Numbered from the stretch's first letter, positions 1 through 7,199 are shown. The stretch: 8,057 nt of DNA from Sulfitobacter sp. (GCA_026421135.1 JAPKCR010000074.1:1-8057); one strand, 5' to 3'. Notes: a model not told the origin generated them from the sequence alone. Numbers and translations: made by a program.

Positions 1-1163
1 ACAGCACCAGGGAAGGCACCATCAGCAACGCGCAGGATGATCGGGCTGCCATCGTGACCGGAAGCGGCGTAATGCTCTTTGGCTTTTTCGATGGAATGCT
101 CGCGCTGTGGAATGGACGCGTCAAACAACGGATAGGATGCGTTGATAGGCATGTCGTTCCCGATTGAACCATAGCCGCGCAGGATTTTATCAACCATTTC
201 TTCACGGTTGATCGCATACTTGAGCGCCAAACGCAGCTCGTTGTTGTCGAACGGCGCTGTATCGATGTGGGCGATGAACACATAGTGGCCACGACCGGAG
301 ACGGATTTTACGCTCAGGTTCGGTGCGCGGTCCAGCAGGGCGGCAACCTTGGGGTCAACGCGGTTGATCATGTTGACCTGACCGGATTGCAACGCCGCTG
401 TACGGGCAGTCGCGTCGTTCAGCACCAGCACTTCGTTATAGTCTGTAAAGCCGCGGTTGTCGGCATCCCAGTAGTTTTCGTTGCGGGTAAAGCCGTGGCG
501 CACGCCGGGCTCGTCCACTTCGAGGGTGTAGGGGCCCGTACCAATACCGGCACCGGGGTTGTCCATGCCGCCACCGGGCTGGATCATCAGGTGATAGTCG
601 GACATCAAATAGGGAAGGTCAGCGTTGCCGACTTCAAGTTCGACGATGAAGTTGTCGCCATCGACCTTCATGTCGGTAATGCCACGCATGATGCCCAAAG
701 CACCCGACTGGCTGTCTTCATTCGAGTGGCGCTGCATGGTCAACAGCACGTCTTCGGGCGTCATATCCTTGCCGTTGTGGAACTGGATACCCTTACGGAT
801 TTTGAATGCCCATGTTTTCGCGTCAGCGGACGCTTCATAGCTTTCTGCCATACGTGGCTCGATATTGCCGTCAGGTCCGGTATCAACAAGCGTCTCATAC
901 AGGTGACGCAGGTTATCAAGCGGCACTTCGGACGCGGTCAAAGCCGGATCAAGCGTGTTGGTGGATTCACCGCCCGACGAGCCGATCTTGAGCGAGCCAC
1001 CCCGAATCGGGGCCTCGTGTGCAGCGGCTTGGGCATTGTTCGCCAGCATTGTGTTTGCAACGGCAGCCGTCACACCCAAGGCAGCGGCGCGGCCTACGAA
1101 CTCACGGCGCGTCATTGTGCCTTTGGCCACTTGGCCGGTCATATATTTCAGCTGATCATCCAT
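1..1163 (-). CDS. ABC transporter family 5 solute-binding protein, Tat-exported, partial (3' end beyond window)
   Basis: This is the periplasmic binding component of a peptide/nickel-type ABC importer (SBP_bac_5, the DppA/OppA class). It would capture a ligand in the periplasm and deliver it to an inner membrane permease. 387 codons are visible; the family is usually 500-550 residues, so about a quarter is missing past base 1. The N-terminus carries a twin-arginine signal: TRREFVG at residues 18-24, an Ala-rich hydrophobic stretch, then a likely cleavage after AQA near residue 46. Family hallmarks follow: NTLDPALTASEVPL near 69-82, TWAFKIRKGIQFHNGKDMTPEDV at about 117-139, GIGTGPY at 206-212 and FTRNENYWD at 225-233. 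The chosen start is the second of two in-frame ATGs because it lies 8 bases after the GGGAG ribosome site. It sits 131 bases downstream of the CocE/NonD hydrolase on the same strand, so co-transcription is likely. The ligand cannot be read from the sequence; a peptide or amide compound is an inference from the neighbour. Confidence 0.93.
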   Translation of the reverse strand, partial: MDDQLKYMTGQVAKGTMTRREFVGRAAALGVTAAVANTMLANNAQAAAHEAPIRGGSLKIGSSGGESTNTLDPALTASEVPLDNLRHLYETLVDTGPDGNIEPRMAESYEASADAKTWAFKIRKGIQFHNGKDMTPEDVLLTMQRHSNEDSQSGALGIMRGITDMKVDGDNFIVELEVGNADLPYLMSDYHLMIQPGGGMDNPGAGIGTGPYTLEVDEPGVRHGFTRNENYWDADNRGFTDYNEVLVLNDATARTAALQSGQVNMINRVDPKVAALLDRAPNLSVKSVSGRGHYVFIAHIDTAPFDNNELRLALKYAINREEMVDKILRGYGSIGNDMPINASYPLFDASIPQREHSIEKAKEHYAASGHDGSPIILRVADGAFPGA

Positions 1164-1170
1164 GATCATA

Positions 1171-1177
1171 TCTCCCT
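1171..1177 (-). promoter_or_regulatory. Ribosome binding site deciding the start of the solute-binding protein
   Basis: On the minus strand this reads AGGGAGA. Two in-frame ATGs follow, at 1169 and 1163. The distance from the GGGAG core is 2 bases to the first ATG and 8 bases to the second, so the second (protein starting MDDQLKYM) is preferred. Both give the same Tat signal peptide, so the choice does not change the function. Confidence 0.7.
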
Positions 1178-1294
1178 GTTTTGGTGCTTTTGTTATATGC
1201 GCCTACGTTGAGGCTTTTTTGTTTTCCCACGTTACGTTTGCGCATTTTCCTTTGTGTCGCAAGGGTTAATACCTTGGTCCATGTGGCGGGTTTA

Positions 1295-3289
1295 TTACAT
1301 GAAGTGTCGCTTAATGCTATCCTCAAGGTAGCGTTCATAAACCAGCTTGCCGTCTTCATAGGCTTCGAGCCGTGCGGTTAGATAAAAGGTCGTTGCGTCA
1401 GACCACATTTTCGAGCGGGTTTCAGTGCGCAGCAAGATGCCGTCGCGCTCAAGTTCTTCGGACCAATGGCAAGTGCCTGTAGCGCTTAGCGGGTCAGCTG
1501 GATTGATCGTCCAGCGTTCGCGCGCGACCGAGCCTGCAATCAATCCGTGATCAGCGTCTCTTACTTTGCCAAAGTCGTCTTCGATGACCAAGGACACATC
1601 GCCGGTGACCATATCGGTTTCCTGCCGCCGAACGTGGCTTTCGGGGCGCAAAGTTTCGGTTTCCCACGGGGCCGCAGCGGTGGGGGGCGGGAATGTATAT
1701 TCATCTCCCCCCATAGTGGGTCGCTGTGGCAGGGCGATCTCACCCGCCGTCACGGTCAATGTCGCCGCGTCAGGGGTGGGCCAGATCAATGGCCAATAGG
1801 CGGTTGAGATTGAGACGCGCAAACTGTGGCCTGCGGGGACGCGGTAAGCGATGTGATCCAGATCAAAGCTAATGTCCTCGGCCGTCCCTGGCTCCATCGA
1901 CGCGGGGTTTTCGGCGCTGTTGCGGTGGCTTAGGTTAAGCACACCATAGGTAATGCGAGCGCTGGCCCCGTCAGGATGGACGTGATTCAACCGGACTGCG
2001 ATCTGCCCTTGGGGCTTATCGCAAGACAACCGCAAAGTAATACGTGGCGCGCCGACGATATCCATGTTCTCGGTCAGGGGGGCAGTGTCAAAGCACGTCG
2101 ACAGAGCATCGTCTTGCCGCTGGTCGCCGGGCATTTCAGGCCCCAGCCAGATCGCGCAGTATTCACCTGCACTGGCACCGCAATGGGCTGGCGATGCGAT
2201 TGTCGCTTTCAGGTCAGCCGGTGCGGCGGCAAGGCCCGTGTCGGTCAGATAGAGCGACTGGACCGGCAAATGCGATGTTGCACCTGTGTCTTCGGCGATC
2301 CAGCGTCCGGGGCGTTCCAGCACCCATGTCGCTGGGCGAATACCGTCCATCAGATACGCGCGGTAATCGGGGTCGTCTTCGACACCGGTGTCGATGTCTT
2401 TTAGCCAACGATCCCACCAGCGCAGCGCCTCTTGAAGGAAACCGATGCGCGGTTCGGGGATCGCAAAATGGGGGTATTTATGTACCCACGGGCCGACGAT
2501 GCCTTTGGCACCGGGCAATGCTTCGACCAGTTGGGGAACTGCGTTTTTATAGGCGTCGCCCCATCCGCCCACGGCGAGAACTTTGGCCTTGATCTTGGAA
2601 TAGTCTTCGATCACCGACCCTTGTTTCCAATAGGCATCACGGGATTGATGGCGCAGCCACAAGGATGGAAGGAACGGCTCGGCCGTCAGGCGTTCCAGCC
2701 ACATCTCGCGCCAGTCCGGGCGCAATGCGGGATCGGGCGCGCGGCTGGAATAGGCCCACATCGTAGCACCCCAACCAAGGTTCTCATTCAGCAGGCAGCC
2801 GCCCTTGTAATGAATGTCGTCGGCAAAACGGTCCACGGTTGAACATAGCGTGATGACCGCCTTAAGCGGTTCGGGCGCATGCGCCGCAACCTGCAGCCCA
2901 TTGAAGCCGCCCCAGCTGATCCCCATCATGCCAACGCTGCCGTTGCACCAGTCTTGGGCGGCAAGCCAGTTAATCACCTCGATGCAGTCGGTTTGCTCAA
3001 GAGGGGTATATTCGTCTTCCATGATCCCTTGGCTGTCGCCATTGCCGCGCATGTCGACGCGCACACACGCGTAACCGCGTTCGGCAAACCACGGATGGGT
3101 CAGCGCGTCCCGTGCGGTGGTACCGTCGCGTTTGCGATAGGGTAGGTATTCAAGGATGACGGGTACGGGGCCCCCTTCGGCGTTTTCGGGTCGCCAAATG
3201 CGAGCGGACAGCCTGCAACCATCGGACATCATAATCCCCAAATCAGGATCTTCAATCAAGGTGAGCGGGGCGTTTGTACTAGATGTCAT
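1295..3289 (-). CDS. CocE/NonD family serine hydrolase (peptidase S15 / X-Pro dipeptidyl-peptidase-like)
   Basis: This is an alpha/beta hydrolase of the CocE/NonD family, whose members cleave esters, amides or acyl-peptide bonds (cocaine esterase, glutaryl-7-ACA acylase, X-Pro dipeptidyl-peptidase). The predicted catalytic triad is visible: nucleophile Ser125 in GISWGG, Asp245 in GGWGDAY, and His270 in GPWVH. The early motif ILEYLPYRKRD (45-55) supplies the family's oxyanion-side tyrosine region. The catalytic domain covers about residues 15-300, with DMRGNGDSQG at 79-88. A PepX_C-type jelly roll follows from about 310 to 555, then a C-terminal extension of about 110 residues. The length, 664 residues, suits the longer bacterial members. 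No signal peptide or membrane segment is seen, so it probably acts in the cytoplasm. It is first in a minus-strand pair with the family 5 binding protein, which suggests it processes the imported compound. No convincing Shine-Dalgarno precedes the ATG, and no better start is available upstream. The true substrate is unknown; other S15-type activities are possible. Confidence 0.95.
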   Translation of the reverse strand: MTSSTNAPLTLIEDPDLGIMMSDGCRLSARIWRPENAEGGPVPVILEYLPYRKRDGTTARDALTHPWFAERGYACVRVDMRGNGDSQGIMEDEYTPLEQTDCIEVINWLAAQDWCNGSVGMMGISWGGFNGLQVAAHAPEPLKAVITLCSTVDRFADDIHYKGGCLLNENLGWGATMWAYSSRAPDPALRPDWREMWLERLTAEPFLPSLWLRHQSRDAYWKQGSVIEDYSKIKAKVLAVGGWGDAYKNAVPQLVEALPGAKGIVGPWVHKYPHFAIPEPRIGFLQEALRWWDRWLKDIDTGVEDDPDYRAYLMDGIRPATWVLERPGRWIAEDTGATSHLPVQSLYLTDTGLAAAPADLKATIASPAHCGASAGEYCAIWLGPEMPGDQRQDDALSTCFDTAPLTENMDIVGAPRITLRLSCDKPQGQIAVRLNHVHPDGASARITYGVLNLSHRNSAENPASMEPGTAEDISFDLDHIAYRVPAGHSLRVSISTAYWPLIWPTPDAATLTVTAGEIALPQRPTMGGDEYTFPPPTAAAPWETETLRPESHVRRQETDMVTGDVSLVIEDDFGKVRDADHGLIAGSVARERWTINPADPLSATGTCHWSEELERDGILLRTETRSKMWSDATTFYLTARLEAYEDGKLVYERYLEDSIKRHFM

Positions 3290-3353
3290 TTGACGAGCGT
3301 TGCGGTGGGGCTGCGGGTTGTCAACAGAATGCTTGGGGAAAAGATGATTTTTA

Positions 3354-3365
3354 TTACACGTGTAA
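3354..3365. promoter_or_regulatory. Perfect 12-base palindrome, candidate operator
   Basis: The bases TTACACGTGTAA form a perfect inverted repeat in an AT-rich setting, 65-76 bases upstream of the hydrolase start and about 290 bases upstream of the adhesin start. On the minus strand it overlaps a TAATAA hexamer that could serve as a -10 element. Short perfect palindromes of this kind commonly bind dimeric regulators, but I cannot assign a family. Its position closer to the hydrolase suggests control of the catabolic cassette. This is an inference from symmetry and location only. Confidence 0.35.
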
Positions 3366-3493
3366 ATTTTCCGGCTTAAGTCTGGGTGGGAGAATAAAAG
3401 CGATCAGGGAACCCGAGCTTTCCCTCAAAGGGGGAAACTGTGGCCTCGATGCACAAGAAACCATGGCAGCAATAAGGCGGTGGGAAATTAAAG

Positions 3494-3521
3494 TTGGCAT
3501 TTTCCGCATAATAAAGATAGT
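3494..3521 (+). promoter_or_regulatory. Weak sigma70-like promoter candidate for the adhesin gene
   Basis: TTGGCA (3494-3499) and GATAGT (3516-3521) are separated by 16 bases. They match the TTGACA and TATAAT consensus at 5 and 4 of 6 positions. This would give a 5' leader of about 130 bases ahead of the adhesin start. Alphaproteobacterial promoters are poorly conserved, so this is only the best visible candidate. Confidence 0.25.
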
Positions 3522-3648
3522 TTCGCAGTCAATAATAGGTTCGCGATTAACGCGAGCGAAGTCAGGCGACTACACGGTCCGATTTAACGAGCCGGTAGTG
3601 AAATTTTATGACCAGGTGATCCGCATAGAACGGGCATCGAGGTAGAGC

Positions 3649-3653
3649 GGTGG
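3649..3653 (+). promoter_or_regulatory. Weak ribosome binding site of the adhesin gene
   Basis: GGTGG lies four bases before the ATG at 3658. A better GAGGT at 3639-3643 is 14 bases away, which is too far for normal use. The start is nevertheless well supported, because the BapA-type prefix domain begins directly at this methionine (MKTIDFVVRD). Confidence 0.4.
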
Positions 3654-3657
3654 TAAT

Positions 3658-6600
3658 ATGAAGACGATAGATTTCGTCGTTCGCGATCAAGCGGGCGCAT
3701 TGCAACGTGGTACGGTGGCCGATGGCTCCAACTTCCATGTTATTCAGGCACAAGCCGGCCAAGAGATTTCCCTTAACCTGCGTCAGACAGACTTTTTGTC
3801 TCAGCAGCGCACTGGAAATGATCTGGTTCTGACGCTGGCCGACGGGTCCGTCATCACAATCGAGAATTACTTTAATGAAACAGGCGCTGCAAACCGCCTG
3901 TTCATCTCGTCAGATGGATATCTGAACGAGGTCGCCTTTATCGAGGGTGAGGGCGGCAGCCTGTACGCGCAGTACGGCCCGACCGAACAGTGGGGCAAGT
4001 GGAGCCCGTCTGACGATCTGATTTATCTTGGACGAACCGATGTAGCTTCGGCCCCCGGTGCTATCACTGGCGGCGACGACGAAGTTTCTATGCTTGCAGC
4101 CCCATTGCTGGGCGCGGGCTTGCTTGGCGGTGGTGGTGCTGCAACCGCAGCGGCGGTAGTAGGTGGCGCAGCTGTTTTGAGCGGTGTCGGTGCTAGCGGC
4201 GGCGGCGGCGGTGGCAGCTCGGCTGCGGCCCCGTTTGTGAACGAGGCGGAATCTTCGGCCACCGTTGGCGGTGACGGCGCTGATAAGACAGTGACAGTTA
4301 CAGGCGGTGGCGAGCCGGGTTCAGACGTTGTCGTCAAGATCGGCGACAAGGAAATCGAAACCACAATCGATGACGACGGCAAATTCGAAACTGTTTTCAC
4401 CGGGGATGACTTCCCTGATGATGGCAATTACGAAGCGGTTGTCGAAGTAACCACAGGTGGGACAACCACCACGTTGGACGGCCCGACATTCGTGATCGAC
4501 ACGACAGCCCCCATCACAAATGTTTCCGAGGGTACACAAAGCGCGTCTGACTTTTTTAACGGCGAAAGCTTTGCCCAAGGTGTGACCATCAACGGCACTG
4601 GCGAAGCGGGTTCCACCATCGACGTCACCGTTGGCGGCGTGACACGGTCCACCACTGTTGGCGAAGACGGTTCGTGGTCTGTGACCTACGAAGACGGTGC
4701 GCTTCAGGGTGGCGAGTACGAATCCGAAGTCACAATCAAATCAACTGATCAATACGGCAACTCTGCGATCACAACCGAAACGTTGGTTGTAGACACTGTG
4801 GCACCTACCGCAGTTGTGACATCCGGTACGCAAGGCGCAGGCGACAGCTTCAACGCTGCGTCCTTTGGCAATGGTGTGACCCTTAGTGGCACAGGTGAAC
4901 CCGGTTCCACGGTCGAGCTGACCATCGGCGGCGTCACTCGCACAACTACGGTTGGTGACAACGGCGCGTGGTCTGCAACATGGCAGTCCGGCACATTGCA
5001 GGGTGGCGAATACATCGCCGATGTCACGGTTATCACGACCGACAAATATGGCAACGCGACGACGTCCACCGAAAAGCTGGTCGTTGATACCGTGTCCGAA
5101 GTCTCGGTCGCAGATGACAGCGCCGCAACCGACGGCACAATCAACGCGGCAGAGCGTGCCGATGGTGTAACCCTCACGGGCACTACGCAACCCGGTTCGA
5201 CTGTTCAGGTCACCTTTGGCTCGGCCACGCATCCTGCGACGGTCGCGGCTGATGGCAGCTGGACGGCGCAATTTGCCTCCAGCGATATTCCGGCAGGCGA
5301 GACAACCGCCACAGTCACTGCCGTTGCAACCGATGCAGCGGGCAACAGCTCGACCGCGACAGGCCAGATCGAAGTCGACACACTGGTCAATAACCTTGCC
5401 TTTACCAATCAGGCGGGCGGATCCGACGCGACCATCAATGCGGCCGAAGCCGCTCAAGGTATCGTTATGAACGGTACGGTCGAGGCCGGTTCGACTGTTT
5501 CGGTTAGAATGGGCAACGTATCGCGCGCGGCAACTGTCGACCAAAACGGGAACTGGTCCGTGACTTTCGCGCCAAGCGATGTCCAATCGGGCACCTATTC
5601 AAGCTCGATGGTTGCGACCGCGACTGACATGGCAGGCAACACCCGCAGCGTTACGCAATCTGTGTCGGTTGATACCGAAGCAGGCGTTTTGACGATCAGC
5701 CCGACACCAGTCGAGGGCGACGACATCGTTAACTATGATGAAGCCAGCGATGGCGTGGCAATTTCAGGCACCGCAGATGCGGGCGCGATTGTGACCGTTA
5801 CCCTTGCAGGTGTTTCACACACCGTAAGCGCAGACGGCAACGGTCAGTGGACAACATACTATGCCGCATCCGAAGTCGCGCAGGGCGTCTATACTGCTGA
5901 TATCACTGCGACAACCACTGATGCAGCAGGCAACAGCCGTTCGGCCACCGACAGTGTGCAGGTAGACACCCGTGTCGACAACCTGTCGCTGAATGTAGTT
6001 GAAGGCGACGATATCGTCAGCGGCGCAGAGCGTTTGGCAAATGGCGGCGTTCTTGTAACCGGCACATCCGAACTCGGGTCGTCCGTTGTGATAACGCTTG
6101 GCAACGCATCGGCGAATGGCACGGTTGATTCAAACGGCAACTGGTCAGTGACCTTTGCACCGGGTCAGGTGCCTCAGGGCACAATCAACACCACGGTTTC
6201 TGTCAAGGCGATCGACCTTGCGGGCAACTCTGCCACGGTCAGCCATGCTGTGCTGATCGACACGGTTGTTGATCCGCTGAACATGAATGCGGCGGGCGGC
6301 AGCGACAATGTTGTCAGCGCTCGCGAAGCGGCGATTGGCATTGATCTGGACGGTCAGGTCGAAGTCGGCTCGACGGTTGTGGTGAACTTTGACGGTACGA
6401 ACTATACCGCCAATGTCGATGCTTCAGGCAATTGGAGCGTGACTATCCCGGCATCCAACATCCGCCCCGGCACCTATGATGCTGCCATCTCGGTCACGGC
6501 GACAGACCACGTGGGCAACATTGATTCCGTAAGCGACACGCTGGCAATCGATACCTATGCGCCAGATGGTCCGGTAATTGAATCCTACACTCGCGATGGC

Positions 6601-7125
6601 GATGGCATCCGCGCCATCTCGACCGAGCAAAGCGATGATACGTTGGCGGTTCACCAGATCCATGCTGATAAGTCGATCTCGGAAGTCGCAGCCAGCACGC
6701 TGGACAATGACTTCCTCAACGAGACGAACTTTTACTTCAGTTCGGATGTTCCGGACGGGTCTGACCTGATTGTGACAGCGACAGATGCGGCAGGAAACTC
6801 TTCCGGCACGTACTTGGCACTGGATGACGAAAGCGCAAACACGCAGCTTGGTCTGACCAATCCAAACCTCGGCAACTACAATATCGAAACGGTCGACCTT
6901 CAGTTCGCAGAAGAAGCGCAACTGACCATCACCGAGGCAGCGTTGGTCAATCTGTCAAGCAACACCAACACCTTGGTCGTGAACGGTCACAACGATGATA
7001 CGGTCACCATCACGGGTGCAACGCGGAACGGGTCCGAGGTCAAAGACGGCCAGAACTATGACATCTATTCGCTGGGCACCGAAGGCACGTTGTTGATCGA
7101 CGACGACATTACCGTCGTAATCTAA
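3658..7125 (+). CDS. BapA-type Ig-like repeat adhesin, predicted type I secretion substrate
   Basis: This is a 1155-residue predicted surface or extracellular adhesin, probably acting in attachment and biofilm formation. Residues 1-125 match the BapA prefix-like domain, with NDLVLTLADGSVITIENYF at 54-72 and a WSPSDDLIYLG end. A Gly/Ala-rich hydrophobic linker follows (about 144-192), then a divergent Ig-like domain (193-282). Seven Ig-like repeats run from 283 to 966, each ending in a [VI]DT motif at 380, 478, 575, 673, 771, 869 and 966. A degenerate domain (967-1056) and a C-terminal module (1062-1155) complete it. The C-terminus, with DDTVTITG, an YDIY motif and a DDDITVVI end, resembles uncleaved type I secretion signals of large adhesins. 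There is no Sec signal, no RTX nonapeptide and no cysteine; the protein is strongly acidic and rich in Thr, Ser, Gly and Asp. DxxGN loops in the repeats suggest calcium binding. The TolC-family gene directly downstream supports type I export. Its receptor is unknown. Confidence 0.9.
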   Translation: MKTIDFVVRDQAGALQRGTVADGSNFHVIQAQAGQEISLNLRQTDFLSQQRTGNDLVLTLADGSVITIENYFNETGAANRLFISSDGYLNEVAFIEGEGGSLYAQYGPTEQWGKWSPSDDLIYLGRTDVASAPGAITGGDDEVSMLAAPLLGAGLLGGGGAATAAAVVGGAAVLSGVGASGGGGGGSSAAAPFVNEAESSATVGGDGADKTVTVTGGGEPGSDVVVKIGDKEIETTIDDDGKFETVFTGDDFPDDGNYEAVVEVTTGGTTTTLDGPTFVIDTTAPITNVSEGTQSASDFFNGESFAQGVTINGTGEAGSTIDVTVGGVTRSTTVGEDGSWSVTYEDGALQGGEYESEVTIKSTDQYGNSAITTETLVVDTVAPTAVVTSGTQGAGDSFNAASFGNGVTLSGTGEPGSTVELTIGGVTRTTTVGDNGAWSATWQSGTLQGGEYIADVTVITTDKYGNATTSTEKLVVDTVSEVSVADDSAATDGTINAAERADGVTLTGTTQPGSTVQVTFGSATHPATVAADGSWTAQFASSDIPAGETTATVTAVATDAAGNSSTATGQIEVDTLVNNLAFTNQAGGSDATINAAEAAQGIVMNGTVEAGSTVSVRMGNVSRAATVDQNGNWSVTFAPSDVQSGTYSSSMVATATDMAGNTRSVTQSVSVDTEAGVLTISPTPVEGDDIVNYDEASDGVAISGTADAGAIVTVTLAGVSHTVSADGNGQWTTYYAASEVAQGVYTADITATTTDAAGNSRSATDSVQVDTRVDNLSLNVVEGDDIVSGAERLANGGVLVTGTSELGSSVVITLGNASANGTVDSNGNWSVTFAPGQVPQGTINTTVSVKAIDLAGNSATVSHAVLIDTVVDPLNMNAAGGSDNVVSAREAAIGIDLDGQVEVGSTVVVNFDGTNYTANVDASGNWSVTIPASNIRPGTYDAAISVTATDHVGNIDSVSDTLAIDTYAPDGPVIESYTRDGDGIRAISTEQSDDTLAVHQIHADKSISEVAASTLDNDFLNETNFYFSSDVPDGSDLIVTATDAAGNSSGTYLALDDESANTQLGLTNPNLGNYNIETVDLQFAEEAQLTITEAALVNLSSNTNTLVVNGHNDDTVTITGATRNGSEVKDGQNYDIYSLGTEGTLLIDDDITVVI
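4087..4233 (+). other. Gly/Ala-rich hydrophobic linker of the adhesin
   Basis: Residues 144-192 consist almost entirely of Gly, Ala, Leu, Val and Ser, including LLGAGLLGGGG and a run of six glycines at 181-186. The segment joins the BapA prefix domain to the first Ig-like domain. Similar hydrophobic Gly-rich linkers occur after the prefix in BapA-like adhesins. It could be a flexible hinge or help hold the N-terminus at the outer membrane; the sequence does not decide between these. Confidence 0.6.
4504..6555 (+). repeat. Seven tandem Ig-like repeats of 97-98 residues (coding repeat)
   Basis: Repeat boundaries taken at the [VI]DT end motif are 4504-4797, 4798-5091, 5092-5382, 5383-5676, 5677-5970, 5971-6264 and 6265-6555. 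Lengths are 98, 98, 97, 98, 98, 98 and 97 codons. The shared core is G[TQ]xExGSTVxVxxG, then G-x-WSVTF, then a Tyr- or Thr-containing strand, then TDxxGN and finally the [VI]DT linker. Repeats 1 and 2 are closest to each other (GGVTR, LQGGEY and YGN shared). Repeats 3 and 4 share INAAE, and repeats 5 and 6 share VEGDDIV. Codon choice differs between repeats, so they are old duplications and not recent DNA-level copies. Each should fold as one beta sandwich, forming an extended stalk. Confidence 0.85.
6841..7122 (+). other. C-terminal type I secretion module of the adhesin
   Basis: Residues 1062-1155 differ in composition from the Ig-like stalk. They contain ETVDLQFAEEAQLTITEAAL, then NLSSNTNTLVVNGHNDDTVT, and end with an acidic then hydrophobic tail, DDDITVVI. 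This pattern of a Leu/Ile/Asp-rich module ending in a hydrophobic tail is typical of the last part of large non-RTX type I secretion adhesins. The assignment is by resemblance and needs a profile search to confirm. Confidence 0.65.
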
Positions 7126-7141
7126 AGCCGGCACAAGGCTA

Positions 7142-7172
7142 CGGCGCGGGGGGCAATGCCCATCCCGCGCCG
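7142..7172 (+). terminator. Strong GC stem-loop between adhesin and outer membrane gene
   Basis: A 9-base perfect stem CGGCGCGGG (7142-7150) pairs with CCCGCGCCG (7164-7172). An inner 4-base stem GGGC/GCCC (7151-7154 and 7158-7161) closes an AAT loop, with a 2-base AT bulge on the 3' side. It starts 16 bases after the adhesin stop codon. The following bases are AATAAAAATAAA, so there is no U tract for a classical intrinsic terminator. It could cause partial termination or protect the 3' end of the adhesin transcript, lowering exporter gene expression relative to the substrate. A near repeat of ten bases (AAGCCGGCAC, 7125-7134; AAACCGGCAC, 7182-7191) flanks it. Confidence 0.5.
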
Positions 7173-7194
7173 AATAAAAATAAACCGGCACGTT

Positions 7195-7199
7195 AAGGG
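7195..7199 (+). promoter_or_regulatory. Ribosome binding site of the TolC-family gene
   Basis: AAGGG lies seven bases upstream of the ATG at 7207, a normal spacing. This favours 7207 over the in-frame ATG at 7237, which would leave too short a lipoprotein signal peptide. Confidence 0.65.

Larger units (their letters stand above)
3290..3657. other. Divergent intergenic control region
   Basis: These 368 bases separate the minus-strand hydrolase cassette from the plus-strand adhesin locus and should hold the promoters of both. The stretch is visibly richer in A+T than the flanking genes. It contains a perfect 12-base palindrome (3354-3365), a hairpin-capable TTTCCC/GGGAAA pair (3419-3424 and 3432-3437), an inverted repeat TCGCG/CGCGA with a 5-base gap (3541-3555), and an exact TTGACA on the minus strand (3324 to 3319). 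An open reading frame of 120 codons spans most of it on the plus strand (3283-3645). It has no ribosome site and no recognisable domain, and its start lies inside the hydrolase start, so I do not call it a gene. Confidence 0.7.

Noticed and set aside
267..1211. 314-codon plus-strand open frame opposite the solute-binding protein
   Set aside because: It is the antisense shadow of a clear family 5 binding protein with a Tat signal; its translation has no family features.
1201..1220. Plus-strand GCCT/AGGC mini-hairpin followed by six T, resembling an intrinsic terminator
   Set aside because: The stem is only four base pairs and there is no plus-strand gene upstream for it to terminate.
1260..1276. 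CAAGG/CCTTG inverted repeat just after the hydrolase stop
   Set aside because: Only five base pairs with a 7-base loop and no U tract on the minus strand; too weak to call a terminator, and the two genes are probably co-transcribed.
3283..3645. 120-codon plus-strand open reading frame across the divergent intergenic region
   Set aside because: No ribosome site, start overlapping the hydrolase start codon, no recognisable domain, and composition unlike the neighbouring genes; most likely chance.
4741..5586. 281-codon minus-strand open frame inside the adhesin gene
   Set aside because: Antisense shadow produced by the repetitive, Thr/Gly-rich coding sequence; the Arg/Cys-rich translation has no recognisable domain.
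3658..7125. RTX calcium-binding nonapeptide repeats in the adhesin
   Set aside because: No GGxGxDxxx tandem motifs are present; the Gly-rich parts are the linker and the loops of the Ig-like domains.
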